From 34-65-8 sp046294735 (GTDB lineage: Bacteria > Pseudomonadota > Alphaproteobacteria > Sphingomonadales > Sphingomonadaceae): a stretch of 64,000 bases of DNA. Below the pieces are notes generated by a model that was not told the origin of the DNA, made no database searches, and worked only from the letters and a program-made list of their open reading frames with translations. The stretch is taken from positions 512,090 to 576,089 of the forward strand of contig JBKBKB010000001.1 in assembly GCA_046294735.1 (NCBI GenBank), written 5' to 3'. A program made the translations under genes and the position numbers. Below are positions 17,056-24,592 of the stretch, one piece after another (the first letter of the stretch is position 1; every line of letters starts with the position of its first letter).

Positions 17056-18163
17056 CGCCTCCCTTCAGATAGCGGTGGACCATCTGTCGGCTGACCCCGA
17101 GCATCCGAGCTATTTCAGTTTGCGGCATAGCAAGGCGGTCGACCATTATCTGCGACAACACCTTCTTTTCGTCAGCCGTGAGCGCCCTGTTGTCGGGCAG
17201 ACGCGGCGTCCCTTCCTTATTGGTAGCAACCGACAGCAGTATTGGAGCCAGATTGAGGTCCTCGCGGCTGATCACCGCACGGCGCCTTGCGGCGTGGGCG
17301 AAATTCTCGATGTCAGCTCCGGTCATCTCTTCGGACAGTCGTGCCAAGAGGTCACTAGCCCCATCCTCGTCGCTGTCTTGGAACAGGAAATGGCTCCACA
17401 TCGACGCGCGCACAGTGCGGTCGGGGACAAGGAGTTCAGCTTTATAGGGGAACCGCCGCCAGATCGCAGGGTCGAGCAAATGCGGGTGATTGGTCGCTCC
17501 GATTACGATCACTTCATCGGCAAGCGAATCAAGGCCTTGAAGAACGGTATTGACGACACGCTTCAACTCACCAAGTTCATGCCGGTCATCGCGAAGCTTG
17601 GCGATCGCGTCCATTTCATCGAGAAACAACACCGCATCTTTAGTAGGAATGAAGTCGAACATGCCCCGGATATTCTTCGAAGTCTCACCCAGCCGCGATG
17701 AGATGACCGAATCCAAGCGGGCGACGTAAAATGGACGGCCAAGCCGCGCAGCAATATGGCCGGCGAGCAACGATTTGCCGGTGCCGGGCGGACCGTAAAG
17801 CAGGATACCTAGACGCGCAGAGATGCCGTTCTCGGCAAGCAGCGCAATGTTATTCGCGTCTTCGATGAACTGCTCGATCACATGACCAGCATCGGTGTTG
17901 AGAAACAATGGCGAGGTTGGCCAAGCCATTTCCTCAACCAGGGGCAATCGCGAACCAGCATCGCGCGGCAATGCCTCGACATAGCCCGAAGCCTGGAGCG
18001 GCACTCCGCGCTTGCGCAGCATCGCCTGCAGCGCCTTGGCGCCCTCCGCATCAACCTCAGCCAGATCGCGGGCAATCCGCCCGCCAATTCGCCGCACAGT
18101 CGTATAGTCGGCACCAAGTGAAGCCTCAAAGAGCTTCAGAACAAGAGATTTGTCAACTTCCAT
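17045..18163 (-). CDS. ietA: AAA+ ATPase with C-terminal HTH, IetA-like
   Basis: A 372-residue ATPase of the FtsH/katanin-like type: Walker A GPPGTGKS at about 124-131, Walker B VLFLDEMDA near 180, and the arginine-finger region IWRRFPYK. The last 30 residues form a helix-turn-helix (TEIARMLGVSRQMVHRYLKG), unusual for this ATPase group and suggesting DNA binding or autoregulation. I chose ATG 18163; a promoter ends so close to it that the mRNA may be leaderless. In the IetAS model the ATPase controls the partner protease. It is the first gene of an operon with the S8 protease and DUF2188 genes. Confidence 0.8.
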   Translation of the reverse strand: MEVDKSLVLKLFEASLGADYTTVRRIGGRIARDLAEVDAEGAKALQAMLRKRGVPLQASGYVEALPRDAGSRLPLVEEMAWPTSPLFLNTDAGHVIEQFIEDANNIALLAENGISARLGILLYGPPGTGKSLLAGHIAARLGRPFYVARLDSVISSRLGETSKNIRGMFDFIPTKDAVLFLDEMDAIAKLRDDRHELGELKRVVNTVLQGLDSLADEVIVIGATNHPHLLDPAIWRRFPYKAELLVPDRTVRASMWSHFLFQDSDEDGASDLLARLSEEMTGADIENFAHAARRRAVISREDLNLAPILLSVATNKEGTPRLPDNRALTADEKKVLSQIMVDRLAMPQTEIARMLGVSRQMVHRYLKGGDDG

Positions 18164-18170
18164 GGCGCAC

Positions 18171-18199
18171 GTGTAACGTGCAACCGGGAAGATTGTCAA
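18171..18199 (-). promoter_or_regulatory. Promoter of the ietAS-like operon with overlapping palindrome
   Basis: On the minus strand TTGACA (18194-18199), a 17-base spacer and TTACAC (18171-18176). The ATG at 18163 is seven bases past the -10, so transcription should begin at or next to the start codon. The inverted repeat GCACG-TGTAA-CGTGC (18167-18181) covers the -10 and is a likely operator, perhaps for the HTH of the ATPase itself. The gap to the divergent operon (18200-18465) holds no gene. Confidence 0.5.
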
Positions 18200-18535
18200 C
18201 TCGAAGTCCAAATGTGTAAACTCAAGGCCATCCTGTGGTGACCGGCATCCGGGTTTGTATTCGAGATGGAGCTGCGCGCCAAAGATTCTTGCCCGCAGCT
18301 CGTCGCATAGCGCGCTGGTCAGCGCACCCCAAATGATCGCAGGCCCTGCTTTACGTGACCTTTAAAGGAGATCCGTCAGTCCGCAATCCGCCCACAGACT
18401 CGGCTCTGCAAATAGAAAAGATGCAGGCTTGGACCAACCGGATCGACATTGCATGGCACCTACTGTTGACGACCGCCGCCCAAGTCGGACAAGATGTGAG
18501 GCGTTTCGGTGTGTTAGCGTCGCATGGGAGACTTT

Positions 18536-19000
18536 ATGGATAATGAGGGCATCGCCCGAGCGCACGCTTTGATCGCCGCATGCGACGATCCAGACAAGCT
18601 TAAGCGGATGGCGGCAAACGCGCGGCGGCTCGGAGAAGCCGACATCGAGCGTGCGGCGTCGCTCAGGTTGTACACGGTCCTTCCCTCGGCCAAGCCGGGC
18701 ACGCTCGAGCACGATGTCTGGCGCAGCATCCACGCGCTCGAGGGCGCGCTTAAAGACGAGCGCGGGCGCACCACGCTGCTCGGGCGAACGCGGCAAAAGG
18801 TCGCTCGCGACGGCGAACGGCAGACGGTCGCAGACCTGGTTCGCGGCAAGGCCTCGGACGGCTTCCGGATGCTGATGGACCGGGGGATGGTCGACCACAC
18901 CTTCGAGGCGGTGGCGCTGCGGCACCAAGCCCTCTTCGAGGACGAAGTCATCTCCGCGGCAGCCGACCGGCTACGCGCCACTGGTGCCGATGCGCTATGA
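18536..19000 (+). CDS. Unknown protein, first gene of a three-gene island operon
   Basis: A 154-residue, mostly helical, charged protein with no membrane segment or signal peptide. I do not recognise a named domain; the block TLLGRTRQKVARDGERQTV followed by GFRMLMDRGMVDHTFEAV looks like a conserved helical motif. ATG 18536 is preceded by GGGAG at a good distance, so it is preferred over ATG 18524. A possible promoter (TTGACG at 18466, CAAGAT near 18490) lies upstream. Its stop overlaps the next start as ATGA. Confidence 0.68.
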   Translation: MDNEGIARAHALIAACDDPDKLKRMAANARRLGEADIERAASLRLYTVLPSAKPGTLEHDVWRSIHALEGALKDERGRTTLLGRTRQKVARDGERQTVADLVRGKASDGFRMLMDRGMVDHTFEAVALRHQALFEDEVISAAADRLRATGADAL

Positions 19001-19500
19001 GCAGCATCAGTCAGGTAATAGACGCGTTCGAGCTGTTGTATACCGGACTGCGCGATCCTTCGTTTCGCAAGTCGCTGCCGCTGGACAAATGGTCAGAGAA
19101 GCAGCTCCTGCCCCTCGTTCGCACGTTCCTGCTCGGCTATTTCGGCCCTAAGGCACGCCCTGAGTTCGGCACCGTATTGCCCGGCGCACTCAGCGGTTAC
19201 GGACGCGTCGACTTCGTCGTCTACGGTGTTGCAGTGGAATTCGCTGTGCGGCGTCCATGGTGCCCCCGCTCTGACCTGTTGCCGCGCGTCAACCGGACTG
19301 AGGTGCTGAAGCTGATGAAACACGATGGTCGCGCCGTTCTTGTGCTTTTCGACTTCGCGCGGGATGGTCTTGAGGACCATCACCTGCAAGGATATCGCGA
19401 ACTCCCGAGCATGGGGCGCGGTAACCATGCACGATCGCCGTTCAGCGTTGCCTATTTCGGGCTGCGCGGCGCCCCAGTGCGGCTGAACGTGCGCGTCTGA
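18997..19500 (+). CDS. Unknown protein with faint restriction-endonuclease-like pattern
   Basis: A 167-residue soluble protein starting in an ATGA overlap with the gene before it. The centre reads GRVDFVVYGVAVEFAVRR, then a helix (TEVLKLMKHDG) and a strand (AVLVLFDFARDG). This order is like the core of PD-(D/E)xK nucleases, with Asp in RVDF and Glu in VEF, but the lysine expected two residues after the Glu is Ala. It may be a degenerate or inactive member, or the likeness may be chance. Middle gene of a three-gene operon. Confidence 0.65.
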   Translation: MSSISQVIDAFELLYTGLRDPSFRKSLPLDKWSEKQLLPLVRTFLLGYFGPKARPEFGTVLPGALSGYGRVDFVVYGVAVEFAVRRPWCPRSDLLPRVNRTEVLKLMKHDGRAVLVLFDFARDGLEDHHLQGYRELPSMGRGNHARSPFSVAYFGLRGAPVRLNVRV

Positions 19501-20150
19501 TGGCGGAGGAGCCGCCCCCTGAGGCAGGACACGAGATGCTTTTTGTCACGCGCCAGGCGGTGCGCCCAGACGGCTACGTCAATTTATCGGAGTCGAATTC
19601 GTGGACGAGGTGGCTGCACAGAAACGTCCCGGAGCGCGTCGATCGGACCGTCACCCGCAGGCTGGTGTCGAATTTGAAGCATTTGCTGGTCGGGCTCGAA
19701 CTTAAGGCAGCACTTATCGGACAGCATTATCACCGAGCCGCTGGTGAACGCCCGGTGCTCTTTGAGCCCTACTTCCAGAACCTCATCCTCGAGTTTTGCG
19801 TGGCGTCCTTCTCAGTGTTCGAAGGTCTCGGCTCCGCGCATTGGCTCGATCAGAATGGCCAAGACGGCGCCGACGGGCCGAAGATTATGCGCAATCAGTG
19901 GCTTCCCGCACTCGTGTCTGTCTACGACGCGACCAGTGAGCACGGCCTCAAAGCGAATGTCGAAAATACGCTTGGCGTCCGAGACCGGCTTCACCAAGAC
20001 AAGCTTGGGGCGCGCGATGATATCGACTGGCATGCATTCTCCTACGATGCCGCCTTTGCGCCGGCGAGCGCTGCCATCCGCACCCTGCTGCGTCGTGAGG
20101 CAGAACTGGTGCCCGATGCGTCGAACCTGCATCTGGAGCCGGGCACCTAG
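19500..20150 (+). CDS. Unknown protein, third gene of the island operon
   Basis: A 216-residue soluble protein whose ATG shares one base with the TGA of the previous gene (TGATG), so translation is coupled. It has helical stretches around VSNLKHLLVGLELKAAL and YFQNLILEFCVASFSVFEGLG, and a histidine-containing end (DIDWHAFSYD). No known domain is recognised. With the two preceding genes it forms a compact unit beside the IetAS-like operon, which suggests a defence role by association only. Confidence 0.67.
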   Translation: MAEEPPPEAGHEMLFVTRQAVRPDGYVNLSESNSWTRWLHRNVPERVDRTVTRRLVSNLKHLLVGLELKAALIGQHYHRAAGERPVLFEPYFQNLILEFCVASFSVFEGLGSAHWLDQNGQDGADGPKIMRNQWLPALVSVYDATSEHGLKANVENTLGVRDRLHQDKLGARDDIDWHAFSYDAAFAPASAAIRTLLRREAELVPDASNLHLEPGT

Positions 20151-20305
20151 CTGAGGGCAACAGCCGTATCAGGCCGCGCGCCCCCCCAGCAGTAAAAGGC
20201 CTAGCACCCCCGTATCTGCGGCGGGCGTAGATAGCAGGTGGAAATTTAGCTGGGCCGACCTAGATCGATAACTCCGGACCGGACTGGCAGGGCCATAGCC
20301 GGGCG

Positions 20306-20548
20306 CTAAGCACCCGGCTGCCCTTCCCTCGCCTCGTCATCGAGCGGCGTGCGCAATACGATCCGGCCATTGATCGGCACGACTTCGAGCTGCAGCGACA
20401 CGCCTTTGCGGTCGCGGTGAAACCAGGCGGCTCCGACCTTGGTCCAGAAGGCCTTGTCGCCGCGATTACTGACATGCCAGGCGATGAAATCCGGAGCCTT
20501 GGGCTCGGGCGCGGTGGCGGGTGCGGGTGCTTGGGAAGTGCGGGCCAT
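20306..20548 (-). CDS. Small conserved island protein
   Basis: An 80-residue protein starting at ATG 20548 behind AGGAAC. A proline/alanine-rich N-terminus is followed by a compact domain (FIAWHVSNRGDKAFWTKVGA, then HRDRKGVSLQLEVVP). I recall similar small proteins beside alphaproteobacterial conjugative regions, but no function is known. Frame upstream of 20548 is rejected because the good ribosome-binding site belongs to the shorter form. Confidence 0.65.
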   Translation of the reverse strand: MARTSQAPAPATAPEPKAPDFIAWHVSNRGDKAFWTKVGAAWFHRDRKGVSLQLEVVPINGRIVLRTPLDDEAREGQPGA

Positions 20549-20882
20549 GAGATGTTCCTTTCGTGCTGGTGGCTCGTTGCAACAGACAGAAGGGCCGCGC
20601 GGCAACGGGCGCGGGGTCATGTCCAACACGGGTGACGGGACGGAACCGGCGCGGGCCGGACATTGACCCTCGCCCGCGAGCGGCCAGTGCGGGTGCTCAA
20701 AACGAAGCCGTCAGACCGAGGGGAGCTATGCAGCTTCGTTCGCTCCAATCCTTGCTTCTCAGCTTACCATCCCTCAGAATCATGTGCATAATAGCCCTGA
20801 CCAAGTTCGTTCAGCGTACTGGCTTGCGGCAGCACACTACCGATCTTTGCGTTTGTCAGAAGACCATTTCGGGGAGGGGGTT
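20549..20882. other. Gene-free region between divergent island genes
   Basis: About 330 bases with no frame I can support. It must carry the promoters for the small protein on the left and the GIY-YIG gene on the right. The end (20871-20880) is GGGGAGGGGG, the apparent ribosome-binding site for the latter. Confidence 0.5.
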
Positions 20883-21722
20883 GTGGAATTTGAAGGCAAT
20901 CGGGCAGCTTTAGATGATTATCTTCGTACAATAGCAGGCCGATACTACGTCTATGCTCTTTGCCGACCAGACGGACGGCCATTCTATGTCGGAAAAGGGC
21001 TAAATAGGCGTGCGCTGGAGCACGAAGCCGAAGCCCGACGGCATCACCCGTTCGGCGAAACCAACCCCTTCAAATGCAACGTGATCAGAAAGATCATTCG
21101 CGATGGCCGCGAGGTCATTTACAGGATCGATGCGCATTACGACGCTAACGATCAGCAGGCCTGCCTAGAGCGTGAGGCTGCACTCATCATGGAGCATGGC
21201 CGTCTGCATGAAGGCGGCCAACTGACCAACCTTGCCGGAGGCATTGGCAACCTGTCCGGTGCAGCTCCATTCAGCCTCGAGCGGCATGCGGCAACACTTT
21301 CGGGCGAGCCACAGGGCAATCCCGAGCGCGCGACATTGAATCGTTTTCTTCAAGGATTTGGACAGGTGGGTAGCGTACCCGTTAAACCAGTCAGTCAGAT
21401 ATCCCGCATCCTTCCGACAACACCGCATCCTAGTGCAAGATCGCCGACACAGCGCTGCGCCTATGCGCTGTTGGCAAGCGCCGCTGCGTCCGGGGTCTTG
21501 CTTTCAGAAATCCCCGCAACAATCCCAAGAGCCTTTACCTACCAAGACGTCAACGCCATCATTGAGAACGGAGTGGCCAGAGACATATTGAAGGCCGGAA
21601 TGGCTGACCTTCTGCCCAGCCAAAATCCCGTCGACGAAGCCTTTATCCTGACTGCTCGACATGTGTCCCTCTTGGTCAATTTGGTGGGGCAAGAGACGCT
21701 GGTTGAGCTGGGTCTTCTTTAG
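20883..21722 (+). CDS. GIY-YIG nuclease-domain protein (LEM-3-like)
   Basis: The N-terminus carries a GIY-YIG nuclease core: YYVYAL at residues 21-26, then RPFYVGKGLNRRALEH at about 32-47, with FYVGKG in place of YIG as in the LEM-3-like branch; LEREAALIMEHGR supplies the later glutamate. The C-terminal 130 residues have no recognised domain. I chose GTG 20883 because GGGGAGGGGG stands right before it; an upstream GTG at 20784 has no such site. Total 279 residues. It stands alone on the plus strand amid minus-strand genes; a nuclease effector is plausible. Confidence 0.75.
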   Translation: MEFEGNRAALDDYLRTIAGRYYVYALCRPDGRPFYVGKGLNRRALEHEAEARRHHPFGETNPFKCNVIRKIIRDGREVIYRIDAHYDANDQQACLEREAALIMEHGRLHEGGQLTNLAGGIGNLSGAAPFSLERHAATLSGEPQGNPERATLNRFLQGFGQVGSVPVKPVSQISRILPTTPHPSARSPTQRCAYALLASAAASGVLLSEIPATIPRAFTYQDVNAIIENGVARDILKAGMADLLPSQNPVDEAFILTARHVSLLVNLVGQETLVELGLL

Positions 21723-21770
21723 CAAATGTGTCCAGCCCGCCGTGGGCGGTCTGAAAATCTGGCACCGCAA

Positions 21771-21965
21771 TCAGAACAATTCCAGCTGATCGCGCATCGG
21801 ATCCCAAAAGCCGATATCAAGCGGCCTCTGCGCTCGGCGCCGCTGCATGGGCAGACCTGCCTGAAAATGAAGCCGCTCGCCGAGGGTGACCGGCTGAATG
21901 CCTAGCATGGTGATCTGGGAAAGGTCGGGCGCGGCAATTCCCGCTGCCTGCTTGCGTCTGGCCAT
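21771..21965 (-). CDS. Small basic protein in the DUF3768 operon
   Basis: A 64-residue protein from ATG 21965, preceded by GAGGGAACC. The sequence (SQITMLGIQPVTLGERLHFQ and an end WDPMRDQLELF) looks like coding sequence, but I know no family. It starts 12 bases after the DUF3768 gene and is the last gene of that operon. Confidence 0.55.
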   Translation of the reverse strand: MARRKQAAGIAAPDLSQITMLGIQPVTLGERLHFQAGLPMQRRRAQRPLDIGFWDPMRDQLELF

Positions 21966-21977
21966 GGTTCCCTCCCT

Positions 21978-22361
21978 TCAATACTCGCTCGCCAACATGA
22001 TGGTCAGCACTCGCCGGGTCACGGCAGGATCGGCGGGGGCCTCGCTGCCGAACCGCAACGCGCGGTCATAGGCATCGATCTTCCAGAACGCGGTCACCGC
22101 AACATCAACAGGCCGCAAGGTCGACCAGACACCGTCCACCCCCTGATAGATTGCGCCGAAGTCGCGCTCGCCATAGGGATCATTGTCGGGCGTGAAGGCA
22201 TCGAAGGTCTCGACCAGCTCGCGCAGCCGCGACTGGTCCGCCTCGGGCAAGGCCCGAATGCCCTCGGTCGTCACCACAACACTGGCAATGCCCATGGCGC
22301 GGCGCGCCAGATCATTGAGCCGCGCAATCCGCTCGGCCCGCGTCAGTACTGCGCCACTCAT
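21978..22361 (-). CDS. DUF3768-family protein
   Basis: A 127-residue protein of a family common on alphaproteobacterial plasmids and islands, function unknown. The hallmarks are TFDAFTPDNDPYGERDFG in the middle, AFWKIDAYD, and the C-terminus RRVLTIMLASEY. The start at ATG 22361 overlaps the stop of the upstream gene as ATGA. It is the middle gene of a three-gene minus-strand operon. Confidence 0.82.
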   Translation of the reverse strand: MSGAVLTRAERIARLNDLARRAMGIASVVVTTEGIRALPEADQSRLRELVETFDAFTPDNDPYGERDFGAIYQGVDGVWSTLRPVDVAVTAFWKIDAYDRALRFGSEAPADPAVTRRVLTIMLASEY

Positions 22362-22549
22362 GACGCAGGGCTCCCGCCGCACTCGCACAGGCGCACCAGC
22401 TCGCCAAAATCCTCGCGCTCGCCCAGCTCGTCCGCCAGCTGCTGCACCGCCACGAGCGGCAAGCCATTGTTGTCATGCGCCAGCATGCGCAGCCAGTCCT
22501 CCCGGCACTCGGCCCCGCATGCGCGGTAATTCAAGATCAGGTCACCCAT
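22358..22549 (-). CDS. Small cysteine-containing island protein
   Basis: A 63-residue protein from ATG 22549 (MGDLILNYRACGAECREDW) with two N-terminal cysteines and a C-terminal LCECGG, possibly metal-binding. No family is recognised. Translation couples to the DUF3768 gene through an ATGA overlap, which supports it being real. Longer frame upstream runs through hairpin-rich DNA and is not used. Confidence 0.6.
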   Translation of the reverse strand: MGDLILNYRACGAECREDWLRMLAHDNNGLPLVAVQQLADELGEREDFGELVRLCECGGSPAS

Positions 22550-22660
22550 GGTCCATTCTCCATCCGGCAAGGCCGCATCCGTCACGCGGCATGCGGCTCT
22601 GCCTTCCGGCGAGGATGGGAGGGGGAGGGAAAACCCCAATCGATGCCCTGGCGCGGGCCA

Positions 22661-22908
22661 GCGGGCGAAGCCCGCCACACGGGGGTGATGATTGGGGTTT
22701 GGGAACGAGAGGGCAAAGCCCTTGGCGTTCCCGCAAGGATCGCCGCAGCGATCCGCACAAGTGCGGCGCCCTTGCACGGCGCGAAGCCGCCGGACGCCCT
22801 GCGCGCGGGCCAAGTGGGCCAGCGGGCGTCCGGCAATGAGAGAGGCAAGAGCGCCTGCGGGTTAGCTCAGGAACGCCGCGCCCTCAAGAGCATGGCCGCA
22901 GGCCATGC
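22661..22908. repeat. Cluster of short perfect hairpins with GAA/GCA/AAA-type loops
   Basis: At least six hairpins follow one another: GCGGGC-GAA-GCCCGC (22661), GGGAACG...CGTTCCC around AGGGC-AAA-GCCCT (22701-22732), GGATCGC-CGCA-GCGATCC (22737), CCGCAC-AA-GTGCGG (22753), CGGACGCCC...GGGCGTCCG (22791-22832) and GCATGGCC-GCA-GGCCATGC (22890). The gene-free stretch 22550-23048 therefore looks structural rather than coding. It may work as single-stranded DNA or RNA. Confidence 0.65.
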
Positions 22909-23048
22909 GGGACAGAGCGCGTCCTCCAGAACCTCCCGCTCCGCTTGCACCCGCTCCTGATCGTCACCCGGATGGGCCGGGACTACAGGCCCGGTCCGCG
23001 CCAGCGGATAGAGCAGGTCGCCCGTCAGGGTAGCGACGATAACAACCA

Positions 23049-24584
23049 CTAGTCAGGGACCAAGGGGCCGTAAGCCAGCTCATCCAAACGCGATGCAGCT
23101 TTTCGGATATAGGTCACCAAATTACGATCATCTGCCCAAAACTCGAGGCACTGACCCACCAGTTCGTTCGCGTACTCGAATACATCGGCATCCGCTTCCT
23201 TCAGCCCGGTCATGGCGTCCATCACCTCCTTGGCGCGCGCAGATGTCGCAATCTGGCCAACTCCGCGTTCGCGGATCTGATTGAGTCTTCTCAACCTCAT
23301 CCCTCCCGCCTTGACAAACATTGTTCGCTCGCGTTGAAGCCGACGGATTATCTCTTTCACCGTATTGGGCTTGGCATTGCGGTGCGCCCTCAGGGCGACG
23401 ATCGCTTCCCCGCGTGTTTGACCAGCAAGTTGCAGATAATAAAAGACTGGCAATAGGTAGCTTTGCTCGTGGCTGGCCTGCCGAACATAGGCCAACGGCT
23501 CCTCCACAATCATGCGCCTAACGAAATTCCGGACAATTGACTCCTCGGTTACCTCGGTTCGAACAGTTTTCACTGTTGTGACATTCGAAGGGTCAACAGC
23601 GCTGACATCGCCCACGAGACGCAAAGTCTCCGCGCCCTCGCGCTCGTCGAATTCGCCGTCCCGAATGAACTTGATCCGGTCAACGAGTTGCTGGTCGATT
23701 ATGATCGGACGATGCCCACCTTCTAGCTGGCCGTCAGCAAGATTGGCGACCATGGCGTCTTTGGGACCGAGTTCAAGCAATCGCTGGACCATCGGCAGAA
23801 TGGCCTCTCTGCTACGTTGATCCCGCTCGTCTAAGATTGCGCGAAGATCAGCATAGCAAATCGCCTTCGTTTCGCCGGGGTAACGGAAATAGATCGCTCC
23901 CTCAGCGACCTCGCCCTCTGTCCGGCTTGCGATGACGGGTTTGGCGCTATGCGGCTCGACATGGATAACGCCGACCGTCACTGCATCGAGTATTAGGCTG
24001 GCGACACGGAAGCGTGGTGTGGGTTCCAGCACAGATCGGATTATCTGGCTGAACTTGTTCTGGTCGGTGCTGGTGAATCGATCATCTGCCAAGCCGCAGA
24101 CGGCAAAGCCATGTGGCTTGTCCTTCACGCCGAAAAACAGGTAGCCGCCACGATTATTGGCGAAGCCCGCGATGGTGCGCAGCGGCTTCCCGAAGTTGCG
24201 GAGGCTGAAGCCCTCCTTGCATTCGAATTCGTCAGTCTCGCCAGGCGAGCACCGCCAAACTCCTTCGGCATCCTTGGTGAAGAATGACCGCAGAACCCGT
24301 TCGTCCGTGACGCCGGGAGGCGTCGGCGGCGCGGTTTCGACGACGAGACCGGGGGCTGCCAACGGCGGAGCCGTAAAGCTTGCGATGAATGCAGCTAACG
24401 CGTCGTCACTCGCCTTGGGCACTTCGGGTCCATAGGCTCGGACGCGTATCCCGGTGATCCGGCCGGAATTCACCGCACGGTCTTGCCGGTTGAAGTAGAA
24501 CTGGATGTCCTTGTTCGCCATGCCGCGAGCAAGCATGGCCTTGATCAGACCAATCTCTTCATCGGTGATGGAGCGCTTGGGCAA
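23049..24584 (-). CDS. AlbA_2/Schlafen-like domain protein with N-terminal HTH-like segment
   Basis: A 511-residue protein and last gene of the defence-like operon. Residues 5-45 (ITDEEIGLIKAMLARGM, FNRQDRAVNSGRI) form a helix-turn-helix-like segment seen in several bacterial regulators. The AlbA_2 domain, related to the Schlafen core, is at about 115-240 with DEFECKEGFSLRN, IAGFANNRGGYLFFGVKD and VIHVEPHSAKPV. The rest is helical. Schlafen-type proteins cut tRNA in eukaryotes, and bacterial AlbA_2 proteins occur in defence loci; its catalytic state here is unknown. Translation probably starts at TTG 24584, nine bases from the end of the DUF262 gene. Confidence 0.75.
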   Translation of the reverse strand: MPKRSITDEEIGLIKAMLARGMANKDIQFYFNRQDRAVNSGRITGIRVRAYGPEVPKASDDALAAFIASFTAPPLAAPGLVVETAPPTPPGVTDERVLRSFFTKDAEGVWRCSPGETDEFECKEGFSLRNFGKPLRTIAGFANNRGGYLFFGVKDKPHGFAVCGLADDRFTSTDQNKFSQIIRSVLEPTPRFRVASLILDAVTVGVIHVEPHSAKPVIASRTEGEVAEGAIYFRYPGETKAICYADLRAILDERDQRSREAILPMVQRLLELGPKDAMVANLADGQLEGGHRPIIIDQQLVDRIKFIRDGEFDEREGAETLRLVGDVSAVDPSNVTTVKTVRTEVTEESIVRNFVRRMIVEEPLAYVRQASHEQSYLLPVFYYLQLAGQTRGEAIVALRAHRNAKPNTVKEIIRRLQRERTMFVKAGGMRLRRLNQIRERGVGQIATSARAKEVMDAMTGLKEADADVFEYANELVGQCLEFWADDRNLVTYIRKAASRLDELAYGPLVPD

Positions 24585-24592
24585 AGGCGGGC

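Noticed and set aside
18997..19500. Calling the middle gene of the trio an active PD-(D/E)xK nuclease
   Set aside because: The catalytic lysine position holds Ala and the likeness is only a short pattern; left as a possibility.
22550..22660. G-rich stretch near 22610-22635 as a G-quadruplex
   Set aside because: The runs are of three or more G, but spacing is irregular and nothing next to it suggests function beyond the hairpin cluster.
22867..23049. Possible 60-residue gene starting at GTG on the stop of the AlbA_2 gene
   Set aside because: No ribosome-binding site is evident, it crosses a perfect hairpin, and the translation has no recognisable pattern; coupling with the preceding stop is the only support.
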